Assembly: GCA_030680855.1 (NCBI GenBank)
Contig: JAUXUN010000021.1
Span: 1 to 64,000 of the forward strand
DNA: 64,000 nt
Direction: 5' to 3'
Origin: Aestuariivirga sp.
GTDB lineage: Bacteria > Pseudomonadota > Alphaproteobacteria > Rhizobiales > Aestuariivirgaceae
Within the stretch, counting starts at the first letter, position 1. Every line of letters starts with the position of its first letter. The notes under the pieces were generated by a model. The model ran no database searches. It saw only the letters and a list, made by a program, of their open reading frames with translations, and was not told the DNA's origin. This document shows positions 56,365-63,894 of the stretch, in pieces. The position numbers were made by a program, and so were the translations under genes.

Positions 56365-57365
56365 ACAAGGTGCCCCGGCAGGATGTGGCCGATGCCGCAC
56401 CCAGGAGCCTCAGCGACCGGCTGCTGCGCTGGGAAAGCATTCTCGTTGTCATGTTGGTTGCGGTCATCGTCGGCAATACCGCAATCTCACCGTACTTCCT
56501 CGATATCTACAACCTCTCTGACGCCACCTACAATTTTTCCGAGAAGGCCATTGTGGCGCTCGCCATGGCGCTGTTGATCCTGGTCCGTGACATCGATCTT
56601 TCGGTGGCGGCCATCATTGCGCTCGCCTCGCTCGCCATCGGGCTAGCCGCGCAAGCCGGGGCAGGGCTTCCCGTCCTGCTGCTGATCGGGCCTCTAGTCG
56701 GCGCCGCCTGTGGCGCCTTCAACGGCTTTCTGGTGACGCGCATCGCCCTGCCGGCAATCGTGGTTACCATCGGTACGATGTCACTTTATCGCGGCCTGGC
56801 GCAGGTTGTGCTTGGTGACAAGGCGATTACCCAGTATCCGAAAGACCTTGCTGCAATTGGCCAGAGCTATCTGATCAAATGGCCGCCGCTGCCCTATTCC
56901 TTTGTGATCTTCCTGGGGCTCGCTGCTATCTTCGCCGTCGTGCTGCACAAGACAGCTTTCGGGCGCAAACTCTATGCCATCGGAAACAATCCGGTAGCGG
57001 CACGGTTTTCCGGCATCCCGGTTGAGCGCATCCGTTTCATGCTTTTCGTTCTGACAGGAACATTGGCGGGCCTTGCGGCGGTGCTTCTCACGGCGCGCAT
57101 CGGTTCGACGCGGCCCAACATCGCACTGGGCTGGGAACTTGAAATCATTACGGCTGTTATCCTCGGCGGGGTTTCGATTGCGGGCGGTTCGGGCACCATT
57201 CCGGGCGTGGTGCTTGCCGTGTTCATTCTGGGCCTTGCGACCTTTGGCCTGTCGCTGGTGAATGTTCCGGGCATCGTGATCAGCGTGCTGCTGGGACTGC
57301 TGCTCATTTTTTCGATTGCCATGCCCATCGTCGTGCGGCGGCTTATGAAAAGTCGGGCCACGTGA
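56361..57365 (+). CDS. rhaQ: Rhamnose ABC transporter permease 2
   Basis: 334-residue CUT2 permease. After a short hydrophilic N-terminus it has LAMALLILVRDIDLSVAAII, VTRIALPAIVVTIGTMSLYR and GNNPVAARFSGIPVERIRF. The ATG at 56361 overlaps the rhaP stop by four bases; the reading frame is open further upstream but only as an overlap with rhaP. The next gene begins in its stop codon. No rhamnulokinase or mutarotase follows, unlike in Rhizobium leguminosarum. Confidence 0.92.
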   Translation: MNKVPRQDVADAAPRSLSDRLLRWESILVVMLVAVIVGNTAISPYFLDIYNLSDATYNFSEKAIVALAMALLILVRDIDLSVAAIIALASLAIGLAAQAGAGLPVLLLIGPLVGAACGAFNGFLVTRIALPAIVVTIGTMSLYRGLAQVVLGDKAITQYPKDLAAIGQSYLIKWPPLPYSFVIFLGLAAIFAVVLHKTAFGRKLYAIGNNPVAARFSGIPVERIRFMLFVLTGTLAGLAAVLLTARIGSTRPNIALGWELEIITAVILGGVSIAGGSGTIPGVVLAVFILGLATFGLSLVNVPGIVISVLLGLLLIFSIAMPIVVRRLMKSRAT

Positions 57366-57727
57366 TTATTGGGAGGCTGCGGCGGTTAAGCATCGTTGCC
57401 GGATATGCCGGCTATGTGATGATTGTCGTTCTGTCGCTGATGCCGGCGCAGGCAAGGCCGCACAGCGGGTTTGGCGGCGAGTATGAGCACTGGATGGCCT
57501 ATGGCCTGGTAGGCGGGGCATTCGCTGCGGGATATCTGGCAACGCGGGCAAGGATCCTTGCCGGCCTCGCGCTGACGGCAAGCTCAGCCATTCTCGAGCT
57601 TCTTCAGAACTTCATTCCAGGGCGAACACCGGAATTGACGGGTTTCGTGGCCAGTTCCCTGGGAGCCTGGGTTGGCATTTTCCTGGCGGCGCTGACGGCT
57701 TTTTTTCTTTGCAACCGGGCGGAGTGA
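57362..57727 (+). CDS. VanZ-like membrane protein
   Basis: 121 residues with four predicted helices. The VanZ-type features are SLMPAQARP after the first helix, EYEHWMAYGLVGGAFA with its acidic-histidine pair, and the helix 3/4 segment SAILELLQNFIPGRTPELTG. Function of this family is unclear; the founding member gives low-level teicoplanin resistance. The GTG start overlaps the rhaQ stop by four bases. A later ATG at 57417 would remove the first helix. Its place at the end of the rha transporter operon is unexpected. Confidence 0.8.
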   Translation: MIIGRLRRLSIVAGYAGYVMIVVLSLMPAQARPHSGFGGEYEHWMAYGLVGGAFAAGYLATRARILAGLALTASSAILELLQNFIPGRTPELTGFVASSLGAWVGIFLAALTAFFLCNRAE

Positions 57728-57811
57728 GGCAGACCCAAGAAAACTCTTGACTTCTATTCCTATCTCGAACTATGTGTTCCTGTTTTGTTCTTTAAGCAGG
57801 ATTGGAACCAC

Positions 57812-58513
57812 ATGGATTGGAAGTTGGACTGGGACCTGGCCGTCACACGCAACAGCAAGGCGCTGAAAGCCATCATTGAAGTGCTTTTCGCCCTGCTGGG
57901 GCTGGATGGCACGGGGGCTGCTCAGCGGATTCCGAGGTCCCTGCATAGTGCGGTCTTGGCGGTGCTGCGGCCCGCCGAATCCGCCGTGCGGCGGCTTATT
58001 GTCGTTGCCGCCCGGAATGTGGTGGTGAAGCTGGCCCCGTCGCGGCCCATGCCCAAGGGGAAGGTCATCGGGAAGGGTGGGGGCAGCAGGCCTCCCGCCT
58101 TCAGGCTTTGCGACACGCGGAAAGATTTCCCGGAGCTGCGTGAGCGCCGGGTAAGGTATTCGAAATATCCCCCGCGCATCCTTTTCCTCAGGCCGGAGTC
58201 CAGGATCGACGAACTGTGGCCAAGGCCCCAACCCAAAGCCGCTCCCGTGGCCCCCGATGGCCTGGCTCCGGCAGCACGCCTCCACCGGAGGCTCCAGGCC
58301 CTCAAGGCAGCCCTTGACGATCTTCCCCGCCAGGCCCGGCGCATGGCCCGCTGGCACCAGAGGCGCGCGGCCATGCCGGGCCCGGTTTACAGATCACCGC
58401 TCCGCCCCGGCCCGCCCCCCGGCCACCGCAAGCGGAAAATCCACGAAGTCGATGAGGTCCTGGCCAATTGCCACTGGCTCGCCTGGGAGGCGCTGAAGTT
58501 GGATACGAGCTGA
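57812..58513 (+). CDS. Basic conserved-looking hypothetical protein
   Basis: 233 residues, rich in Arg and Pro and strongly basic. It starts MDWKLDWDLAVTRNSKALKA and has a helical hydrophobic segment (IIEVLFALLGLDGTG), a low-complexity middle with several PxP, and an acidic-aromatic end HEVDEVLANCHWLAWEALK. I recall proteins with a similar start in Rhizobiales but no assigned function. The ATG at 57812 is used; a TTG at 57785 is possible. A palindrome 40 bases past the stop may act as terminator. No membrane helix is clear. Confidence 0.55.
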   Translation: MDWKLDWDLAVTRNSKALKAIIEVLFALLGLDGTGAAQRIPRSLHSAVLAVLRPAESAVRRLIVVAARNVVVKLAPSRPMPKGKVIGKGGGSRPPAFRLCDTRKDFPELRERRVRYSKYPPRILFLRPESRIDELWPRPQPKAAPVAPDGLAPAARLHRRLQALKAALDDLPRQARRMARWHQRRAAMPGPVYRSPLRPGPPPGHRKRKIHEVDEVLANCHWLAWEALKLDTS

Positions 58514-58553
58514 GGAAAGTATAATCAGTATACGGACCAACATAACTCCACTT

Positions 58554-58583
58554 CTGTCATCCCGGCGCAAGCCGGGGTGACGG
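58554..58583. repeat. Palindromic repeat with GTCATCCCGGC arm
   Basis: GTCATCCCGGC (58556-58566) pairs with GCCGGGGTGAC (58571-58581) through a GCAA tetraloop, with one G-T pair. This stem-loop type is common between genes in Alphaproteobacteria. It lies 40 bases after the basic hypothetical gene. Confidence 0.6.
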
Positions 58584-58819
58584 AAATTAAAGGGGACCCG
58601 ATTGAAAGGTGAAGCTCTGCCAAATTTTCCCTTCGCTCCATTCATCATGGCCGTGCTCGACGCGGCCGTCACTCACTTCAGCGTCAAACCACATCCCCAC
58701 CCGAAATTCGCAACTTGCGAAATTCGACCTCCCCCTTGCGGGGAAGTGCAAGGAAGGAGAGGGAAGGCATTTCTTAAGCCCTCTCCCTCCGAGGGAGAAG
58801 GTGGCGTGGCACGCGCTGG
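58584..58819. repeat. Repeat-rich non-coding stretch
   Basis: Contains direct copies of CGAAATTCG near 58700-58725, and a C/T-rich and G/A-rich palindromic patch near 58728-58800 (GGAGAGGG with CCCTCTCC, then CTCCCT with AGGGAG). Similar patches are frequent in intergenic DNA of Rhizobiales. No convincing gene is seen here. Confidence 0.45.
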
Positions 58820-59128
58820 ATGGGGGCCTTCGCGGCCATCTGCAAAGTTTGGCAGGCCAGCGAAGCGAGGCTGCATCTCGAACGCGTCGAGGCCGGCAAC
58901 TATGATGAGTTGTGCAGCACCGCCTGTGGCAGGGACGACGGGCGGATTGCAAAGCTTTTCGCCAAGCTGCAGGAGATGAGGCCGGTGGCGGACGATGAAA
59001 TCAGCAACCTTCTCCACTCGGCAAAATCACTGCGCGAATTTTCGTGGGAGAATTTCAAGCGGATCAGGGCGATATTGCAGATGGCCTCCAATGCCCTGCA
59101 TGATCGAAAGATCAAGCAAGCGGCATGA
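58820..59128 (+). CDS. Hypothetical protein, 102 residues
   Basis: From about residue 12 the sequence looks like a helical soluble protein (EARLHLERVEAGNYDELC, then DEISNLLHSAKSLREF). The first codons lie in the repeat patch and no ribosome site is seen, so the true start may be internal. No family was recognised. The stop is three bases before the tRNA-Lys-like fragment. Confidence 0.35.
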   Translation: MGAFAAICKVWQASEARLHLERVEAGNYDELCSTACGRDDGRIAKLFAKLQEMRPVADDEISNLLHSAKSLREFSWENFKRIRAILQMASNALHDRKIKQAA

Positions 59129-59130
59129 GT

Positions 59131-59177
59131 TGAGCCCGGTGCAGATCGAATGCGCGGCCTACTGATCAAAAAGCAGG
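59131..59177 (-). pseudogene. Decayed 3' half of a tRNA-Lys
   Basis: The first 44 bases match the corresponding part of tRNA-Lys(TTT) at 2144-2218 at 37 positions: acceptor 3' strand, T arm and the 3' side of the anticodon arm. Most differences are transitions. The 5' half, D arm and CCA are missing, so it cannot be a working tRNA. It could be an old integration site of a tRNA-targeting element. Confidence 0.7.
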
Positions 59178-59310
59178 CCAAGCATGCGCCAGATAGCGGC
59201 TTGGCCTGGTGTTAAGGCAATCTGCAGCAAAGCTTGGTGCCGCAAAAGAAATGCCGAAAACCACGATCAATGTGGCGGCTGGCGCCAGCATGGCTTATTC
59301 CACTCTGCTG

Positions 59311-59457
59311 TTATTTGAAGTTTTGAGCAATTCCATCATCTCTTTGATCGTGTTTTGTGCTTATACTCGACTGGAGCTTTGATCCAGGCTTGGCTTCGAC
59401 AAGGCCAGTTGCGGCGACGAAAAACAAGACAGTTATGGTGATGACTATGGTCTTCAT
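59311..59457 (-). CDS. Small secreted peptide, 48 residues
   Basis: Leftward ATG frame with a GAGAGGA ribosome site eight bases upstream. The N-terminus is a clear signal peptide (MKTIVITITVLFFVAATGLV, cleavage probably after VEA). The mature part would be about 26 residues, hydrophilic, Ser-, Asp- and Lys-rich, ending in NFK. No family was recognised. Candidate secreted or periplasmic micro-peptide; it lies alone between the tRNA-Lys remnant and tRNA-Ser. Confidence 0.5.
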   Translation of the reverse strand: MKTIVITITVLFFVAATGLVEAKPGSKLQSSISTKHDQRDDGIAQNFK

Positions 59458-59681
59458 GGCAATTTCCTCTCAGTTGCATTCTGGACTATCCAGATTTTGA
59501 TGAGGAAAGACTGCCACAGTCAGAATGAGCTGAAGCTGAACCGTGCGTTCATTCAACGTTTAGAAATTACCCAGTTGGTGCCGCCCTTTGCCGCCCGCGG
59601 TTTATTGTTTTCGGAGCGTGGCACCCGCCCAGTGGGTCGCAAGTGCGATTTCATAATTTATTCAATGAAATCAAAGGAACG

Positions 59682-59771
59682 TGGCGGAGGGGGAGGGATT
59701 CGAACCCCCGGAAAGCTTTCACTTCCAACGGTTTTCAAGACCGTCGCAATCGACCACTCTGCCACCCCTCC
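59682..59771 (-). tRNA. tRNA-Ser (anticodon TGA)
   Basis: Full type II tRNA on the minus strand: acceptor GGAGGGG / CCCCTCC, discriminator G and encoded CCA, anticodon stem ACGGT/ACCGT around loop CTTGAAA giving TGA, a long variable arm (GGAAGTGAAAGCTTTC), and T arm CGGGG-TTCGAAT-CCCTC. All arms pair well. Confidence 0.95.
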
Positions 59772-59833
59772 GCGAGGTAAACCTGATCGCTAGAACCCAC
59801 GCGATGTAGCAGTATCTTACAAGGTTTCAAGCC

Positions 59834-60601
59834 CTATTCGGCGTAGCTCGCGTCAGTCGCATCGAGGATGGATTTCATCTCGGTGAAGTGGGCATGAAAC
59901 TGCTCGCGGTCGGCTTCCCATTCCTGGGCGGTTTTTTCGGCCACCTTGGCGCTCATCACATGAAGGGGCTGTCCCGTCTGGTAGGCGAGCACCAGATTGC
60001 GGCAGGAGCGCTCGAGATAATAGGTGAGGTCATAGGCCTCGGCGACGGTTGCGGCGCAGATCAGCACGCCATGATTGCCCATCATCATGATGGATTTATT
60101 GCCCATGAGGCGCGCCAGGCGCTCGCCTTCCTCATCCGTGTTGGCCATGCCGCCGTAGTCCATGTCAAAGGCGATGCGGTTATAAAACCGCGCGGTATTC
60201 TGGTCGATGGGCTTTATGTCGGGATCGGCGAGCGAGCAGATGGCAGTGGCATAGGGTGGATGCAGATGCATGATGCAGCGGGCCTGGGGGAGCAGGGCAT
60301 GAAGCCTGCCATGGAGCGACCAGGCGGTGAGGTCCGGGGCGTTCGGCTTTTCCATGGTGGAGTGGTCATCCGTATCGAGCAGGAGGAGTTCCGAAGCGGT
60401 TATCCTGGAAAAATGGCGCCAGCGGGGGTTCATCAGGAACTTCTTGCCGTCGCTCGATACCGCCTGGCTGAAATGATTGGCCACGGCCTCGTGCCAGTCA
60501 TTTTTGGCCGCCAGCCTGAATGCCGCCGCAAGGTCAACACGCAATTGCCATTCGTTTGAGTCATGGCTGCGGTGGCGGCTGAGATTGGTGACGTTGCCCA
60601 T
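59834..60601 (-). CDS. Class II aldolase/adducin-family protein
   Basis: 255 residues. Zinc-binding pattern with HLHPPYATAI and a later GNHGVLICAATV, with the acid after ITASELLLLD, as in class II aldolases and decarboxylase-like relatives. The family includes L-fuculose and rhamnulose phosphate aldolases and other proteins with unknown substrates. AAAGGAAG lies before the ATG. It is about 2 kb from the rhamnose locus with sparse DNA between, so a link is not assumed. Confidence 0.8.
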   Translation of the reverse strand: MGNVTNLSRHRSHDSNEWQLRVDLAAAFRLAAKNDWHEAVANHFSQAVSSDGKKFLMNPRWRHFSRITASELLLLDTDDHSTMEKPNAPDLTAWSLHGRLHALLPQARCIMHLHPPYATAICSLADPDIKPIDQNTARFYNRIAFDMDYGGMANTDEEGERLARLMGNKSIMMMGNHGVLICAATVAEAYDLTYYLERSCRNLVLAYQTGQPLHVMSAKVAEKTAQEWEADREQFHAHFTEMKSILDATDASYAE

Positions 60602-60709
60602 GACCGGCTTCCTTTGTTATATCCGTGAAGCGGGAAACTAGCTGAGTTATGAAAGCCGTACAATTGCCTTGAAAGCATGGTCGCTGACAGAAATTGTCAA
60701 GGGAGACGG

Positions 60710-61141
60710 ATGTTGAAATTATTCAGGAAACTGGGAATCGCGGGGCTTTTTTCTGTGGTTTTGTCAGGGCTTGCAATGGCCGATGAGGGGGCCAACGGAA
60801 TTTGGAAGCTGAACAGCGGCAAGGTTACGGTGCGAATCGCGCCCTGCGGGCCCAGCCTTTGCGGGGCAATTGTCGGGTTGGCCAAACCGCTGGACAAGAC
60901 GGGCAGGCCGAAAGTCGACAAGAAAAACCCCAAAGAATCACTACGCAACCGGCCGCTGATGGGCCTTCCCATTCTTGCAAACATGAAGCCCGCAGGCGAG
61001 AACAGGTGGCGGGGAACGATCTATAATGCCGATGACGGCCGGACCTATTCCTCCTATATGAATCTTTCAGGAAACAACATGAAAGTGAAGGGCTGCGTCG
61101 GGCCTTTTTGCAAGGCCATGGTATTTGTACGGCAGAATTGA
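60710..61141 (+). CDS. DUF2147 domain protein, exported
   Basis: 143 residues. A signal peptide (about 1-23, ending in AMA before DEG) precedes a DUF2147 domain: GIWKLNSGKVTVRIAPCG, GAIVGLAKPLDKTGRPK, a Leu-Met-Gly segment and a cysteine pair near the end (VKGCVGPFCKAMVF). Members of this family are periplasmic and of unknown function. The ATG at 60710 has GGGAG upstream; earlier codons in frame lack it. Confidence 0.8.
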   Translation: MLKLFRKLGIAGLFSVVLSGLAMADEGANGIWKLNSGKVTVRIAPCGPSLCGAIVGLAKPLDKTGRPKVDKKNPKESLRNRPLMGLPILANMKPAGENRWRGTIYNADDGRTYSSYMNLSGNNMKVKGCVGPFCKAMVFVRQN

Positions 61142-61204
61142 ACGGCGCCAGATTATTGTCATGATTGTATATCAAAATGTGCTTTGCGGGGGTAAGGCAG
61201 TCCC

Positions 61205-61945
61205 ATGAAACGTGTTCTTGTCAGTTTGCTTTCCATCTCAATACTTGCCGGAGCCCCGTTTACGGTGGCTCAGACGCTGGATGAGATTCCCTTCGACAAG
61301 AGGCTGAAGCTTGCCGAAGTGGGTGACGAAGAGGCCCAGATGGCGGTGGCCAGCGCCTATGAGCAGGGCGTCAAGCCTGCAAAGAAGAACATTGTCGAGG
61401 CGGCCCGGTGGTACCGTGAGGCGGCGTTGAAAGGCAATATCGAGGCGGAATTCCGCCTTGCCCGGCTGGTCAGCAAGGGCGCCAAGGGCCTGACCAAGGA
61501 CCTGCCGACGGCGGCCAAGCTTTATGAGGCGGCAGCCAGCAGCGGCCACTTGGAATCAATGAATGCCATTGGCCATGCCTACCAGAACGGGCTGGGCGTT
61601 GCGGTCAATGAAACCAAGGCGGTGGAATGGTACCGCAAGGCGGCGGAAGGGAAACTTGCCGTTGCGCAAAACAACCTGGGCATCCTTTACCTCAATGGCA
61701 AGGGCGTGGAGCGCAATGTGGCCGAGGCCTTCAAGCTTTTCGAACAGGCGGCAAACCAGGGTGACGGTTGGGGGCTGAACAACCTCGGCGGCATGTATGA
61801 AATGGGCTGGGGCGTTGCCAAGGACCGTACGAAGGCTGCAAGTTTTTACAAGCGGGCGGCTGAAAAGGGCATTGAATCTGCCCAGGCCAATCTGGTGCGG
61901 CTCACGCTGGGAGCAGCCCCTGTAGCGCCCGTAACCTTAAATTGA
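61205..61945 (+). CDS. Sel1-repeat protein, exported
   Basis: 246 residues: signal peptide (about 1-22, ending in TVAQ), then five to six Sel1/TPR-like repeats of about 36 residues from residue 35 to 235, each with the pattern A-xx-W/L-Y-xx-AA-x-G (for example AARWYREAALKGNIEAEF, KAVEWYRKAAEGKLAVAQ, KAASFYKRAAEKGIESAQ). Such proteins are adaptors in the periplasm or cell envelope, often in signalling or exopolysaccharide control. It ends in a short Val-Pro tail. No partner can be named. Confidence 0.85.
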   Translation: MKRVLVSLLSISILAGAPFTVAQTLDEIPFDKRLKLAEVGDEEAQMAVASAYEQGVKPAKKNIVEAARWYREAALKGNIEAEFRLARLVSKGAKGLTKDLPTAAKLYEAAASSGHLESMNAIGHAYQNGLGVAVNETKAVEWYRKAAEGKLAVAQNNLGILYLNGKGVERNVAEAFKLFEQAANQGDGWGLNNLGGMYEMGWGVAKDRTKAASFYKRAAEKGIESAQANLVRLTLGAAPVAPVTLN

Positions 61946-62062
61946 CGGTTAACGATTAGCTAACCAAACAATTCAACTCAAATTTTACGCAGTTCGCGCG
62001 AAACTCATCGCTGTGGCTTTGCGGCAACGCAAAAGGGGCCCGGGGGGCCCGGTGGAGTAAGT

Positions 62063-63034
62063 ATGCGTAAATTGCTCAGCGTATCGTGCATTCTGATGGC
62101 CATGAGCCTGACCATCTCCGGCTGCTCCTCAAACAAGACCGCGTCGCGTGATCCATTTGCCGGCATCGGAAGCCCTCGTTTCAAGGGCGATGGCCCGGTT
62201 CCCATGGGTGGCGGGCGCTACCATGTCGGTGAACCTTACCAGGTTGCGGGCCGCTGGTTCACGCCCAAGAAACAGCCCAACTACGACAAGACAGGCCCTG
62301 CTTCCTGGTACGGCGAGGCCTTCAACCGGCGCATGACCTCCAACGGCGAATGGTTTGACATGACCCGCCTGACGGCGGCGCACCCGACGCTGCCCCTGCC
62401 AAGCTATGCCAAGGTCACCAACGTCAACAATGGCAATACAATAGTAGTTCGCATCAACGACCGCGGGCCTTTCGTTGGCACGCGCATCATCGACCTCTCG
62501 AAGCAATCGGCGTCTGCCTTGGGATTCAAGCGGCAAGGCACCGCCACGGTTCGCGTACAATATATTGGCCCGGCGCCACTCAATGACGACGGATCAAACC
62601 TTGTGGCGATGAATCAGGAATTGCAGAATGGCACGCCACTGCGCCAGATGATTGCCGCCGCCAGCGGCAAACGCCGTGCGGAGCCGGTGCAGGTGGCGGA
62701 GGCAGATCCGGTCGAGCAGGGTGCCTATGAAGCCGACGAGGAGCGGCCAATTGCGCAAATGGAGCAAAACACGCCAAGTGCGGTGAATTATTTCGTGCAG
62801 GCCGGGACTTTCGCCGATCCTGACAACGCGGAGCGGCTGCGCCAGGAATTCGTCAACATTGGTCCAGTCCAGGTGGCCGAGCTCATGGGAAACGACGGAC
62901 CGGTTTACCGGATGCGGGTTGGGCCGTTCAACAACCTCAGTGATGCGCAAGTCGCGCTCAACCAGGTTCACGGCTACGGCCTTCCCGATGCGCATCTGCT
63001 TGAATCGCACCTTCGTCAGGCATCGCTGCAGTAG
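62063..63034 (+). CDS. rlpA: Septal ring lipoprotein RlpA with SPOR domain
   Basis: 323 residues. Lipoprotein signal with lipobox ISGC (Cys about residue 21); a double-psi beta-barrel domain (about 70-170) with GPASWYGEAFNRRMTSNGE, the catalytic-type Asp in RINDRGPFVGTRIIDLS and SKQSASALGF; then a C-terminal SPOR domain (about 235-315), NYFVQAGTFADPDNAERL. RlpA acts as a lytic transglycosylase on denuded peptidoglycan at the septum. GGTGGAG precedes the ATG. The gene for a probable D-Ala-D-Ala carboxypeptidase lies 860 bases downstream, an arrangement seen in related species. Confidence 0.93.
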   Translation: MRKLLSVSCILMAMSLTISGCSSNKTASRDPFAGIGSPRFKGDGPVPMGGGRYHVGEPYQVAGRWFTPKKQPNYDKTGPASWYGEAFNRRMTSNGEWFDMTRLTAAHPTLPLPSYAKVTNVNNGNTIVVRINDRGPFVGTRIIDLSKQSASALGFKRQGTATVRVQYIGPAPLNDDGSNLVAMNQELQNGTPLRQMIAAASGKRRAEPVQVAEADPVEQGAYEADEERPIAQMEQNTPSAVNYFVQAGTFADPDNAERLRQEFVNIGPVQVAELMGNDGPVYRMRVGPFNNLSDAQVALNQVHGYGLPDAHLLESHLRQASLQ

Positions 63035-63043
63035 AAGCCTTGA

Positions 63044-63490
63044 TCACATGCTGCCGGGCTGCTCGGAAAGCGGCACGCCATTGTCGCGGCATTGCCCCTT
63101 TACGTATCTTGGGTCAGACTTGGCGGCGAGGGTGACGAGCACCGCTTGCTGGTTCACGGGCAAATACCTTGCGTAGAATGGCCTGTAGCTTTCCCACCGG
63201 CCCAGATAGTTCTTTTCATTGACCCATCCGCAGACGTTCACAATCCCGCCCTCGCCTTGGGTCGCGTTCATGAAGCCGAATTGCGCCGTCTCTGGGTTTT
63301 TCAGCTTGGTCAGGACAACGTTTTGAACCCTGGTCTTTTCCTCGGGCGTAAGGGCAGCGGTTGGCGCCGCATGGGTTTCGTATCGCTTGTCGAGTTCAAC
63401 TGCAGGCGGGGAGCCGGGATTAACGTTCGTGCAGGCGGCGGGCAGCAAGCAAGCTAATAGTTTTAGGACTCTATCGGCGGCAGTACTCAC
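63044..63490 (-). CDS. Possible lipoprotein of unknown function
   Basis: 148 residues. The N-terminus is hydrophobic with LLAC and AAC, either of which could act as a lipobox; the mature part has LTPEEKTRVQNVVLTKLKNP, then FGFMNATQGEGGIVNVCGWV and a Tyr-rich stretch. GTG 63490 is chosen because GGGGGA lies six bases upstream; an ATG at 63526 would lack a good signal. The body resembles small uncharacterised exported proteins of Rhizobiales; no function can be given. It converges on rlpA. Confidence 0.6.
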   Translation of the reverse strand: MSTAADRVLKLLACLLPAACTNVNPGSPPAVELDKRYETHAAPTAALTPEEKTRVQNVVLTKLKNPETAQFGFMNATQGEGGIVNVCGWVNEKNYLGRWESYRPFYARYLPVNQQAVLVTLAAKSDPRYVKGQCRDNGVPLSEQPGSM

Positions 63491-63693
63491 CGCTTTCCCC
63501 CTAATCCCACCGCACCCTCTGGCCATTCACTGGCCGTCTTTCGCTTAGGCTTGGGTTGTCCAACACGCTCGCTGTGTCCCAAGGACACCGGATCGCTGGC
63601 GGGAAAAGACTCGTCAAGAGCTTCATCAAGCTTTTGGTTGATGGTGGTCTTGGGTCCATTGGAAGCCGGTTTGAGTTCGTTCTTGCGGCCCAT
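63487..63693 (-). CDS. Small hydrophilic protein, 68 residues
   Basis: Soluble, charged, with a motif LDEALDESFPASDPVSL that I recall from short alphaproteobacterial proteins of unknown role. ATG 63693 follows GGAG at eight bases. It overlaps the start of the lipoprotein gene by four bases, so both may be on one transcript. Confidence 0.6.
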   Translation of the reverse strand: MGRKNELKPASNGPKTTINQKLDEALDESFPASDPVSLGHSERVGQPKPKRKTASEWPEGAVGLGGKR

Positions 63694-63894
63694 CGTTTTC
63701 TCCAAAGTTCAGGAAGGAACGCTATCATGTGCCTTGGCTCGCGTCTTTACATCATTTCCATGGTTCAGAGAAAAAAGACAGAACTCAAGTGTTTTCAACC
63801 AGCCGGAATTTCAAACTGATGCGCCATCCATTTGCGCTTCGCGTTGATTTTGGTTCGAAAGGTCATTAGGTTAGCGATCCCAGCGAGGTGATTT

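Noticed and set aside
59497-59793. Forward frame of 98 codons over tRNA-Ser
   Set aside because: Its C-terminal third is the antisense of a complete tRNA gene.
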